This document shows positions 1 to 7,558 of a stretch of 15,612 nucleotides of DNA, piece after piece. How positions within the stretch are numbered: position 1 is the first letter of the stretch; the number at the start of each line of letters is the position of its first letter. The notes beneath the pieces were generated by a model. It was given only the letters and a program-made list of their open reading frames with translations. It had not been told where the DNA came from and did not search any database. Location of the stretch: the NCBI GenBank assembly GCA_026398545.1, contig JAPLSR010000331.1, forward strand, positions 1-15,612. Reading direction: 5' to 3'. A program made the translations under genes and the position numbers. Source of the DNA: Candidatus Sumerlaeota bacterium. GTDB lineage: Bacteria > Sumerlaeota > Sumerlaeia > MWCT01.

Positions 1-786
1 CCGGACGCGCGTCCCGAGGGCGGTCATAAGTTTTTCCTCAAGCGCCGAAATGCCGGGCGGCGGGGGCGTTTTTTGCTTTGTGGCGGGCAATTGTTCCTTC
101 ATCTCGCGGGCGCGGGTCTCCGCCTGACGCACGGACAGCCCATTTTTTACTATCACTGACCAGAGTCGGTTCTGCAACTTGCGCGCATCAAGGCTTAAGA
201 GGGCGCGGGCGTGCCCCGGTGACACCTTCCCCGTCTCAATATCTCCAAGAATCGGTGCGGGGCGTTTCAACAGGCGGAGGCTGTTTGTGACGGTTGAGCG
301 GTCCTTTCCCACGCGAGCCGCCGCCTCTTCCTGGGTAAGACCGAACATGGTGATTAGTTTTTCATATCCCCGCGCCTCCTCAACAGGATTCAGATTTTCC
401 CTCTGGAGATTTTCGATGAGGGAGAGTTCCAGACATTGCTCGTCCGTTGCCTGGATGAGGAGGGCGGGTATTTGCGAGAGACCCGCCATTTTGGCGGCGC
501 GGAGGCGCCTCTCGCCCGCCACGAGTTGATATTTTCCGGCGCTCCGTCGGACAAGTATGGGCTGGAGAACGCCTCGTTCTTTGATGGACGCCGCCATCTC
601 TGTGAGTTTTTCATCATCGAAGGTATGGCGCGGCTGAAGGGGGTTCATCTCAATAGATGTTATCGGGAGGGCGGTCACACTGGCGGGCGGGGATTCCCTT
701 GTTGCCTCCAGCGCCGTTGAAATGACCGCCTCCGGGAAGAGGGAATCCAGACCGCGTCCAAGTGCCTTTTTCTTTCCGGTAGTCAC
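1..786 (-). CDS. parB: Chromosome-partitioning protein ParB/Spo0J, C-terminus cut by window edge
   Basis: ParB is a CTP-dependent DNA clamp that loads at parS sites and spreads to organise and segregate the origin region together with ParA. I read an uninterrupted 262-codon frame from a GTG at 786 to the left edge, where the dimerisation domain is lost. The N-terminus has the usual KKKALGRGLDSLF segment (residues 5-17). The CTP-binding motifs follow: GERRLRA at about 91-97 and ENLQRENLNP at 125-134. A helix-turn-helix spans about 151-173 (TQEEAAARVG, then STVTNSLRLL). The GTG start overlaps the parA stop as GTGA, and an AGGAGG lies seven bases upstream inside the end of parA, so translation is probably coupled. 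All the motifs visible for this family are intact; only the extreme C-terminus is unknown. Confidence 0.96.
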   Translation of the reverse strand, partial: MTTGKKKALGRGLDSLFPEAVISTALEATRESPPASVTALPITSIEMNPLQPRHTFDDEKLTEMAASIKERGVLQPILVRRSAGKYQLVAGERRLRAAKMAGLSQIPALLIQATDEQCLELSLIENLQRENLNPVEEARGYEKLITMFGLTQEEAAARVGKDRSTVTNSLRLLKRPAPILGDIETGKVSPGHARALLSLDARKLQNRLWSVIVKNGLSVRQAETRAREMKEQLPATKQKTPPPPGISALEEKLMTALGTRVR

Positions 787-1628
787 TGCGCAACCTCCTG
801 AGGAAGGATTTCGCCCTGCGTTCGGGGTGGCGAGATGCCCACATTTGTTGTCCTGGTCTTTTCTTCAAGCCTTGAGAGGAACTCCTCGCAAAACTGGATG
901 TGGCACCGGGCGCCTGTGGAGTTTGGGTCATAGAGTGTAATGGGCGTGCCAAAGCTTGGCGCCTCGCTGAGCTTGACGGTGCGGGCGATGATAGAATTAA
1001 AGACGGATGAGCCAAAGTGGCGCCGGACATCCTCCGTCACCTGACGGGCAAGGTTGGTCCGGGAGTCAAACATGGTGAGGAGGAGTCCAAGGATCTTGAG
1101 TTCGGGGTTGAAGGCGCTTCGCACGCGCCGCACCGTTTCCATGAGGAGGGAAAGACCCTCAAGGGCGTAATACTCGCATTGCACCGGTATGAGGAGCCAA
1201 TCTGCCGCTGTAAGGACATTGATTGCAAGGAGGCCAAGGGAGGGCGGGGCATCGATTATGATATAGTCGAAGCGGTCGCGAATATTGTGGACAATGTGGC
1301 GCAGTCGCCGCTCTTTGTCGCTTGCCCCCAGCAGTTCCGACTCCGCGCCGATGGTATGGATGTTCGAGGGGAGCAGCCAGAGGTCCTTTATGATGGGGTT
1401 GAGAAAGACCCTTTCCGGCGGTTCGGGCGAACCAATGAGGAGGTCATAGATAGTCATGGGGAGGGTCTGCTTATCGATGCCAAGTCCGCTTGTGGCGTTC
1501 GCCTGGGGGTCCATGTCGATGAGGAGAGTCCTGTGATGGGTAGAGGCGAGGCAGGCGGAGAGATTTACGGCGGTTGTTGTTTTTCCAACACCGCCCTTCT
1601 GATTGGCGATGGCGACAACGTGGGTCAT
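783..1628 (-). CDS. parA: ParA/Soj-type partition ATPase
   Basis: This is a deviant-Walker ATPase of the chromosomal Soj type that drives origin segregation with ParB and may influence replication initiation. Numbered from the second ATG (1628), the deviant Walker A KGGVGKTT is at 11-18, the A' motif LLIDMDPQAN at about 35-44 and Walker B IIIDAPPS at 123-130. The family-typical KLSEAPSFGTPI lies near 219-230. At 281 residues it is a normal length with a short C-terminal tail. An ATG two codons earlier (1634) is possible, but GGGGAAG sits almost on top of it and is correctly spaced for the ATG at 1628. The gene is first in an operon with parB, and parS lies 45 bases upstream in its leader, so ParB binding could affect its expression. 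The gidA/gidB pair often found upstream of soj is absent. Confidence 0.96.
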   Translation of the reverse strand: MTHVVAIANQKGGVGKTTTAVNLSACLASTHHRTLLIDMDPQANATSGLGIDKQTLPMTIYDLLIGSPEPPERVFLNPIIKDLWLLPSNIHTIGAESELLGASDKERRLRHIVHNIRDRFDYIIIDAPPSLGLLAINVLTAADWLLIPVQCEYYALEGLSLLMETVRRVRSAFNPELKILGLLLTMFDSRTNLARQVTEDVRRHFGSSVFNSIIARTVKLSEAPSFGTPITLYDPNSTGARCHIQFCEEFLSRLEEKTRTTNVGISPPRTQGEILPQEVAQ

Positions 1629-1672
1629 TAACATCTTCCCCGTGTAGAGGGTGATTGAAGGAAATATCTGCG

Positions 1673-1690
1673 ATGTTTCACGTGAAACAT
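1673..1690. promoter_or_regulatory. parS: parS centromere-like ParB binding site
   Basis: The sequence ATGTTTCACGTGAAACAT is a perfect 18-bp palindrome. Its core TGTTTCACGTGAAACA (1674-1689) equals the bacterial parS consensus. It lies between soj and the divergent lipoprotein gene, directly upstream of the genes whose products use it. It is the only full match I found in the window. Location in the soj leader fits both ParB loading and possible autoregulation; the second role is inference. Confidence 0.95.
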
Positions 1691-1821
1691 AATTGCCGGT
1701 CTGTTCAATCCCTCACGAGGCAATTACTAAAATATCTCTTATTGCGGGATGCAAGTTAAAAATTTCAGTAAAGGTGGAAAATAATGAATTTTGATAAATG
1801 TCCACTTGACTCTTTTCCAGC

Positions 1822-1855
1822 GTCCGGGCATCTTCCATGACCTGATTAGCCGGAC
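1822..1855 (+). promoter_or_regulatory. Possible leader hairpin upstream of lipoprotein gene
   Basis: GTCCGG at 1822-1827 is the reverse complement of CCGGAC at 1850-1855, which would form a 6-bp stem with a 22-base loop. The right arm ends directly beside the ribosome binding site AGGAAAGG of the gene starting at 1867, so folding might affect initiation. A TTGACT at 1806-1811 could be a -35 element, but no convincing -10 follows. The stem is short and may be chance. Confidence 0.25.
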
Positions 1856-1866
1856 AGGAAAGGATT

Positions 1867-2553
1867 ATGAAAAAACCGCATCTCTCATTATATTCTTTCC
1901 TGTGGGTGGCATTCTGTCTCGCCCTGCTGACTGGATGTTCCGCCGGTTACAGGGCGCACCTCATCCTTGAGGAGACCCGTGAGATTATGGAGGAGGCGAA
2001 GAGATATGATGCCGGGACGTATGCCCCTGATGCCCTGGCGATAGCGGGGGGTAATATTCGTTCAGCTGAGGAGATGTTGAAAAGGAGGCGTCCGGTACAG
2101 GGACTGGAGATTGCAAGGGAGGCGCTTCTGAAGGCTCGTGAGGCGCTGTATATATCTCTCCGCTCAAAGGCTGCCGCCGCACTGAAGGAGGCGAGGGATG
2201 CCCTCAAGGCGGTGGATGTGAATGAGATAGGGGAGGACAATCCTGATGTATATTATAACATCAGGAAGGCGGTCAAGGCGGCAGAGTTCGCCTATATGGG
2301 CGAGCGGTTCGGAGAGTCCATGAATTATTCCCAGGACGCCATCTTCAATGGAGATATCCTTCTTGGGGGGCTCAGGAAGGAGGTCTCTCTCCGGCGGGAC
2401 GCAATGGACGCGCGGGTGAAGACATTCATTGTTGAAAAAAGGGACGTCACTGGATTGGACGCCGCCCTTAAGGAGATAGATGAGATGGTAAAGAGGGGAG
2501 AATACCGCAGGGCGCTCAGGCGGCTTGAGGGGGCGGAAAAGGAATATAGATAA
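1867..2553 (+). CDS. Lipoprotein with helical repeats (DUF4398-like)
   Basis: The 228-residue product starts with a charged n-region (MKK), a hydrophobic stretch and a lipobox LTGC with the lipidated cysteine at 24, so it should be anchored in a membrane. The rest is rich in Ala, Glu, Lys and Arg and is predicted to be almost all helix. The YRAHLILEETREIMEEAKR region and the later YAPDALAIAGGNIRSAEEML region recall DUF4398 lipoproteins, which carry regularly spaced alanines in antiparallel helices. No catalytic motif is visible. AGGAAAGG just upstream supports the ATG at 1867. It lies 63 bases before proS on the same strand, so co-transcription is possible. The family assignment is by resemblance; a role in envelope structure is a guess. 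Confidence 0.8.
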   Translation: MKKPHLSLYSFLWVAFCLALLTGCSAGYRAHLILEETREIMEEAKRYDAGTYAPDALAIAGGNIRSAEEMLKRRRPVQGLEIAREALLKAREALYISLRSKAAAALKEARDALKAVDVNEIGEDNPDVYYNIRKAVKAAEFAYMGERFGESMNYSQDAIFNGDILLGGLRKEVSLRRDAMDARVKTFIVEKRDVTGLDAALKEIDEMVKRGEYRRALRRLEGAEKEYR

Positions 2554-2616
2554 TTAAGTAATTAGTAATGACAAACAGCCAAATACCATTTAGTTATAAA
2601 AAAGGAGGCAAATCGG

Positions 2617-4086
2617 GTGACACGGAAAGGTGAGGAGAAGGAATTTGTCAAGGAACTGACGCCCAAAAGCGTGGATTTTTCACAGTGGTATGTGGATGTA
2701 ATCCGCAAGACCGACATGGCGGATTACACAACGATAAAGGGTTGCATGGTCATCAAACCTTACGGCTATGCAATCTGGGAGAATATCAAATCCGCCTTAG
2801 ACAGGCGCATTAAGGAGACCGGACACCAGAATGCTTACTTCCCGCTCTTTGTCCCTGAGAGTCTCTTGAAACTGGAGGCGGAGCACGTTAAGGGTTTTGC
2901 GCCGGAGGTCGCCTGGGTGACACATGGCGGCGATGAACCTCTTGAAGAGCGGCTCGCCATCCGCCCGACAAGCGAAGCAATCATCTGTTCCATCTATGCC
3001 AAGTGGGTGCAATCATATCGCGACCTCCCCATCCTCATCAACCAGTGGGCAAACATCGTCCGCTGGGAAAAGGTCACACGCCTCTTCCTTCGCACAACGG
3101 AGTTTCTGTGGCAGGAGGGGCATACCTGTCATCGCACATATGAAGAGGCGCAGGAAGAAACGCTGAGGATGTTGGGAGTTTATAAGGAGTTTGTCGAAAC
3201 AGAGCTCGCATTACCTGTCATATGCGGTGAGAAAACGGAGAGTGAGAAGTTTGCGGGGGCGCAAAAAACCTATTGTATAGAGGCGCTCATGGCGGATGGC
3301 AAATCCCTTCAGGCAGGGACCTCTCACAACCTTGGACAGCACTTTGCCCGCGTCTTCGGCATCAAGTTCTTGGACGAGGACCAGACCGAAAAATATGTCT
3401 GGCAGACCTCCTGGGGCGTCTCAACGCGCCTCATAGGCGGCGTGGTCATGGCTCACGGCGATGACAGCGGTCTCGTCCTCCATCCACGCATCGCCCCCAT
3501 CCAGCTCATCTTTGTCCCCATCTACACAACCGCCACACAAACGGCAATCTGCGAAAAGGTCCACTCCCTGAATTCTCAAATACTCCAATCCATAAATTCT
3601 CAAATACGCTCCGAGCCCGACTTCCGCGACACTTACACTCCCGGCTGGAAATTCAACGAGTGGGAGATGAAGGGTGTGCCCTTGCGCGCAGAAGTTGGGC
3701 CAAAGGATATCCAGAAGAAACAGGTAGTCCTTGTCCGGCGCGATACACATGAGAAAATAATTGTCCCCGAGGAAGACCTTACAGAGAAGGTTGTAACCCT
3801 CCTGAGGGAGATTCAGGAGGGTATTTACAGCAAGGCGCTTGCCTTCCGCGAAGAACACACCACAAGGACGGACAGATTTGAGGAATTCAAAGAAGTCCTT
3901 GAGACAAAAAAGGGTTTTTTAATCAGCGGGTGGTGCGGTTCTCCTGAGTGCGAAGAGAAAGTTAAGGAAGAGACAAAGGCGACAATCCGTTGCATCCCTT
4001 CGGAAGGATGTAACCAGGTAGAGGGATATTGCGTTGCATGCGGGAAACCCGCACAGAAAAAGGCATACTTCGCCCGCGCATATTGA
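2617..4086 (+). CDS. proS: Prolyl-tRNA synthetase, archaeal/eukaryotic type
   Basis: This class II aminoacyl-tRNA synthetase activates proline with ATP and charges tRNA-Pro in the cytoplasm. The 489-residue product shows RPTSEAIICS at 116-125, motif 2 with LRTTEFLWQEGHT at 158-170, and motif 3 with LIGGVVMAHGDDSGLVLHPR at 272-291. An anticodon-binding domain covers roughly 295-400. The C-terminal zinc domain has cysteines at 440, 445, 459, 472 and 475 and ends in tyrosine (AYFARAY). The form without the bacterial editing insertion and with a Zn domain ending in Tyr is the archaeal/eukaryotic type (ProS type 3), also found in Thermus, Bacteroidetes and mycoplasmas. The GTG start at 2617 is preceded at eight bases by AAAGGAGG. 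An eight-residue tandem duplication at 319-334 is noted separately. Confidence 0.97.
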   Translation: MTRKGEEKEFVKELTPKSVDFSQWYVDVIRKTDMADYTTIKGCMVIKPYGYAIWENIKSALDRRIKETGHQNAYFPLFVPESLLKLEAEHVKGFAPEVAWVTHGGDEPLEERLAIRPTSEAIICSIYAKWVQSYRDLPILINQWANIVRWEKVTRLFLRTTEFLWQEGHTCHRTYEEAQEETLRMLGVYKEFVETELALPVICGEKTESEKFAGAQKTYCIEALMADGKSLQAGTSHNLGQHFARVFGIKFLDEDQTEKYVWQTSWGVSTRLIGGVVMAHGDDSGLVLHPRIAPIQLIFVPIYTTATQTAICEKVHSLNSQILQSINSQIRSEPDFRDTYTPGWKFNEWEMKGVPLRAEVGPKDIQKKQVVLVRRDTHEKIIVPEEDLTEKVVTLLREIQEGIYSKALAFREEHTTRTDRFEEFKEVLETKKGFLISGWCGSPECEEKVKEETKATIRCIPSEGCNQVEGYCVACGKPAQKKAYFARAY

Positions 4087-4103
4087 AAATCAAAGAAGAA
4101 GTT

Positions 4104-4188
4104 CTCACCACAGAGAATTCCTAAATATTTTAAGAAGAAACTCTGCGCCCTCTGTGTCCGCCTGAGGCGGACTGTGGTGAGATGTTTT
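4104..4188 (+). terminator. Repeat-derived hairpin and T-run, possible terminator between convergent genes
   Basis: CTCACCACAG (4104-4113) is the exact reverse complement of CTGTGGTGAG (4172-4181), giving a 10-bp outer stem. Inside lies a perfect small hairpin TCCGCC-TGA-GGCGGA (4157-4171). A TTTTT run at 4184-4188 follows, so the structure could end proS transcription 18 bases past its stop. The arms consist of the CACAGAG repeat motif also seen at 6682 and 14399; here two copies face each other. The loop is long for an intrinsic terminator, so the function is uncertain. Confidence 0.4.
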
Positions 4189-4215
4189 TCATTGTGTTCC
4201 TGGCAAACCACGTGG

Positions 4216-4231
4216 TTAATACGCCTGAGGC
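4216..4231. repeat. Direct repeat copy 1 flanking the C11 peptidase gene
   Basis: TTAATACGCCTGAGGC here matches TTAATGAGCCTGAGGC at 6522-6537 in 14 of 16 bases and in the same orientation. The two copies bracket the C11 peptidase gene with only four bases between this one and the stop codon. The 9-mer GCCTGAGGC also occurs at 4160-4168. A perfect palindrome AACCACGTGGTT (4206-4217) overlaps the left end. Confidence 0.55.
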
Positions 4232-4234
4232 GCA

Positions 4235-6484
4235 TTATTGGTAGAGCAACCAGGTGTTTTGCGCTGATGTTATCTTCTGGAATTGGAGGCTCATGTTATC
4301 TTCCAGGACAGACTGGTTGAAGCCGAATACGCAACCCCGCTCGCCAGTCTGGTTCTGAATTCCCACCGTCGCAGAGATGCCATTATCATAATATGAATCG
4401 GAAAAAGAGACATCACTATAGTTGAAAAGGATAGAATCATCATTCTCCTGCAGGATTGCCTGAAAGGTCACGCCCCCAGTTGAACCAAAGTAGTGGCTGC
4501 AGTTTGCCCAGGTGACGATGAGTCTTTTATTACCCTCGCCGCCTGTTATCTGATAAAAGACACCTCCATTTGATGAGGGCGGGACGAGGTCGTCCCAGAA
4601 GGGCGCGATAAGTCCCCCCGGAATAGAACCGCCAGATGAGGGCAATGGGATTGACAGGTTATTATACATATTTCCCGTGACGCCAAAGGTCATGTACCCG
4701 TTTGCGCTTATCATGATGGTGGAATTGGGTTGACCGTAGAAATTGAACTGAAAGCCAAGCGGTATGGCAGTAAAGTCATCATCACCCATGACAAGACGCG
4801 TGGCGCCTGAATAGTCAACAAATTGGTAAGGAACCCGCTCGCAGACATACCCGGCGTCGTGAGTTGCGTCATAGACGAACAGGCTATAGTAATAATTTAC
4901 GGCGTCCAGATAGCCGAAGATTTGGATGTAATAATACCCGGAGGCGGTGATTGATACGAAAATGTTTTCCACATCCTCAAGCGTTTCCGAGGAGGCGATT
5001 TCTACGTCTGATGAGTTATAGAACTGGAGATCAAGGTCGCCCGCGTCGTATTCATGGACGCATGCAATTGAGACGCGCGCTCCAGCCGGCAGATATACCT
5101 TGAACCAGTCATCATTTTTGCAGCAGAGCCCCAGGTAGGAGCCGGTGCTGATTGTTGCGGCTTGGTTGAATGTGTCATTGGGTTCATAGGAATCATCGGG
5201 GATGGGCTGTGTGGTTGCCGCCTTGAGCATCTCATCCCATTGTGTGTCTGCGGCGAAGAGGATGTTTGCGGCTGAATAGGCGGACGAGGGCGAAGAGCTC
5301 AGATTTGTGAGATAGATGGAAAGGCCGTGCGCCCCTTCTGATGGATGGCTGTGATTGGCGATGACCGCCGCCTGGAGCGCGCTCCTTGACTGGTTTACGG
5401 CGGCAAGGACGGATGGGTTTGTTGCCAATTGAGCCATGGCATTCAGGAATCCGCCGAGGTCGCGGAAGTTTGGGGAGTCGGTGTAATAGTTCGCCGCAGC
5501 CCTTGCGTTGAACAGGCTCTGCCATTCAGTTCCGGTGGAGATAATGGCGCCGGCGAAGGTGTTGAGTGCGGTTGCAAGTCCGCTCATTGCGGAGAGGTCT
5601 ATGGCTGACTGTGTTTGCAAGCCGTTATAAGACTCGCCGTAGCGCGTAACTATGACGGTGGCAAGCTGGGCGGGGGTCATTGTGGGATTGGCGCTGAGGT
5701 CGCCGAGGATGAGGTCGTAAGGCCAGCCATTGCCCGGTTCGGTCTCTTCGGAGCCAACCATGATAGATGCCTCTGATTTCAGCTCATAGGCGACTTCCAC
5801 CATCTGCATAAGGCAGGCGTCGAAGCCGACTATATCGATATGTGTGGGGATATTTTCCAATGCCTGGCGGAGCTCACTGGTGTAAAGGTAATCACCGCTT
5901 GTGCTATCGTAGCACACCTCTTTCAGGACTTCATTTTTTTTCTTTTGTTCTATAAGTTGCGCGATGCGAAGTTGTGCGGACTTTTTTTGTTCAGGGGGTG
6001 CGGAAGCGGCAAGGGATTTCAAACTGGCAATCTCCTTATTAATGCGATCGATGTTGCTGCGCCAGCCGCCGCCGTGATTCCAGAGGACGAGGACATAATG
6101 GTTGGCGGGATAGTTGGTTATTGCCCAGTTGGTGAAATCTGTGAGCGTGGCAGGGTCTCCCATATTTTTTTCGCCAACACTCTGGATGGATGATGAGATA
6201 ATATCAGGGTTGGAGTCAGCTATGATGATGCCGCGACGCGTGTCTGTCCAGTCGCCATTGGATGTATCGTAACCGGGGGCGCGGTCAAAGATGACAACGA
6301 TGTTTAAGTGGCTGTTGGAGCCGACTTTTTCCATCTCGTTTATGTCTGTTACGCCAGCCCCCTCAAGATTGTTGTCGCCGTCGACATAAACCATAAAGGT
6401 CCATTCAGCCTGAGACGAGTTGGGTGAGGCGGTGATTGCAACGCTGAAGAGTAAAGAGGCGAGGAGAAGGGTGGATATTTTCAT
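4235..6484 (-). CDS. Secreted clostripain-family (C11) cysteine peptidase with PPC and C-terminal beta domain
   Basis: The 749-residue product has a signal peptide (hydrophobic core at 5-17, likely cleavage near the SQA at 24-26). The peptidase domain opens with WTFMVYVDGDNNLE at 28-41, the hallmark of family C11. The catalytic histidine is probably H137 in WNHGGGW and the nucleophile C224 in GFDACLM. C11 enzymes generally cut after Arg or Lys and many mature by internal cleavage. The lysine-rich stretch at about 145-190 between the two catalytic residues may be the processing linker. A PPC-type domain follows at about 430-537 (DSYEPNDTF to YYYSLFV), then a beta-sandwich at about 550-737 containing LGFQFNFYG and ISANGYMTFG. 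AGAAAGG lies eight bases before the ATG. Substrate unknown. The gene is monocistronic and convergent with proS. Confidence 0.92.
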   Translation of the reverse strand: MKISTLLLASLLFSVAITASPNSSQAEWTFMVYVDGDNNLEGAGVTDINEMEKVGSNSHLNIVVIFDRAPGYDTSNGDWTDTRRGIIIADSNPDIISSSIQSVGEKNMGDPATLTDFTNWAITNYPANHYVLVLWNHGGGWRSNIDRINKEIASLKSLAASAPPEQKKSAQLRIAQLIEQKKKNEVLKEVCYDSTSGDYLYTSELRQALENIPTHIDIVGFDACLMQMVEVAYELKSEASIMVGSEETEPGNGWPYDLILGDLSANPTMTPAQLATVIVTRYGESYNGLQTQSAIDLSAMSGLATALNTFAGAIISTGTEWQSLFNARAAANYYTDSPNFRDLGGFLNAMAQLATNPSVLAAVNQSRSALQAAVIANHSHPSEGAHGLSIYLTNLSSSPSSAYSAANILFAADTQWDEMLKAATTQPIPDDSYEPNDTFNQAATISTGSYLGLCCKNDDWFKVYLPAGARVSIACVHEYDAGDLDLQFYNSSDVEIASSETLEDVENIFVSITASGYYYIQIFGYLDAVNYYYSLFVYDATHDAGYVCERVPYQFVDYSGATRLVMGDDDFTAIPLGFQFNFYGQPNSTIMISANGYMTFGVTGNMYNNLSIPLPSSGGSIPGGLIAPFWDDLVPPSSNGGVFYQITGGEGNKRLIVTWANCSHYFGSTGGVTFQAILQENDDSILFNYSDVSFSDSYYDNGISATVGIQNQTGERGCVFGFNQSVLEDNMSLQFQKITSAQNTWLLYQ

Positions 6485-6521
6485 GAGAGAACCTTTCTTT
6501 TGCTCGCCCGAAGGTGCTGGA

Positions 6522-6537
6522 TTAATGAGCCTGAGGC
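6522..6537. repeat. Direct repeat copy 2 flanking the C11 peptidase gene
   Basis: TTAATGAGCCTGAGGC is the partner of the copy at 4216-4231 and lies 38 bases upstream of the peptidase start codon. It also begins an imperfect inverted repeat, with GCCTGA at 6529-6534 and TCAGGC at 6551-6556 separated by an AT-rich loop. This could be a leader hairpin or part of a small mobile repeat. Confidence 0.5.
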
Positions 6538-6681
6538 ATAAATTATCGCATCAGGCAGAAGATTAATGTATAGGACAGAAAAAATGTTTTGCCACCCCGG
6601 TCGTTTATAGTTTAAGTTTTTCCTTGTCTTTTTTTGGCGAGGTTATTGTCAAGGAAAAGGAGACCAAAGCCGCTCGGTTGA

Positions 6682-6712
6682 TTTCACGCAGAGCGCGCAG
6701 AGAACACAGAGA
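6682..6712 (+). repeat. CACAGAG-type intergenic repeat, copy near moxR
   Basis: The segment contains CACGCAGAG, CGCGCAGAG and AACACAGAG in a row, a roughly 10-base periodic CAGAG pattern. It resembles the copies at 4104-4181 and 14399-14434. It lies just upstream of the moxR remnant and its ribosome binding site (GAGGTGAAG). The rest of the 6485-6737 gap is AT-rich with no tRNA or convincing promoter visible. Confidence 0.55.
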
Positions 6713-6737
6713 CATACGGAATTTTAAGAGGTGAAGC

Positions 6738-7558
6738 ATGGCAACATTCAATGAAGTGACGGGTTCTGTGATAGCCAATATTGAAAAGGTTATCATCGGG
6801 AAGAGACAGCAGATAATGACAGTCCTGTCGGCGGTTCTTTCGCGTGGGCACGTCCTGCTTGAGGATGTGCCGGGAGTGGCGAAGACCATGCTGGCGCGCT
6901 CCATCGCCATCACCTTCGGCAGTAACTTCAAGCGCATCCAGTGCACGCCCGACCTTTTGCCCACAGACATCACAGGCGTGTCTGTCTTTAATCAGAAGAA
7001 TGCGGAGTTTGAATTCATGCAGGGACCGATTTTCACGAACATCCTGCTTGCGGATGAAATCAACCGCGCCACGCCGAGGACGCAATCAGCCCTGCTTGAG
7101 GCGATGGAGGAGATCCGGATTTTGCGCAGGAGTCTGAGATGCTGGACAGATTGCGGGGCGGGCACCCGATTCATTCCCTGAAGCCCGTCATTAATGCCGA
7201 CGCAGTTATTAAGATGCAGGAATTTGTGGAGAAGGTCTTTGTGCATGAGGAGGTGAAGGGCTATCTTTTACGGATTGTGCATGCAACGAGGAATAATTTC
7301 AAGCTGATGCTGGGTGGGAGTCCCCGCGCCTCAATTGCGCTATACAGGACGTCGCAGGCTTATGCCGCACTTGAGGGGCGCAATTATGTGATACCTGATG
7401 ATGTAAAAAGGCTTGCTGTGCCGGTGTTATCGCACCGGATTATCTTGAAGCCCGAATATCGCTTGCGCAAAGAGACGACACGAACGGTGATTGAAGAATC
7501 ACTATCGACCATAGAGGTGCCGTCAAACATCGGCGCCTATCAGCCGAAGGTGGACTAA
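6738..7558 (+). pseudogene. moxR: MoxR-type AAA+ ATPase, internally deleted and frame-shifted
   Basis: MoxR ATPases are AAA+ chaperone-like enzymes usually encoded beside DUF58 genes. The first frame (6738-7181) encodes IGKRQ, Walker A EDVPGVAKT at 42-50 and Walker B NILLADEINRA at 101-111, and stays MoxR-like up to ALLEAMEE at about 125. The second frame carries the rest: DPDFAQESEMLDRL from 7112, then the lid domain to the stop at 7556-7558. The roughly 48 residues normally lying between, with sensor 1 (ATQNP) and the arginine-finger LPEAQLDRF region, are absent, and the frames do not match. The junction is near 7109-7114; the missing length must be 1 modulo 3. An AGGAG six bases before ATG 7139 could allow separate translation of the second part, but neither piece should be an active ATPase. 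Real mutation and assembly error are both possible. Confidence 0.88.

Noticed and set aside
179..720. Plus-strand open frames opposite parB
   Set aside because: They are frame shadows of a clear ParB sequence with all motifs on the minus strand.
1017..1631. 204-codon plus-strand frame opposite soj
   Set aside because: The minus strand encodes a complete ParA with Walker motifs; the plus frame has no recognisable features.
1691..1866. DnaA boxes or an origin beside parS
   Set aside because: The region is AT-rich but has no TTATCCACA-like cluster on either strand.
6485..6737. tRNA or small RNA gene in the gap before moxR
   Set aside because: No cloverleaf or T-arm sequence could be made out; only repeat fragments are visible.
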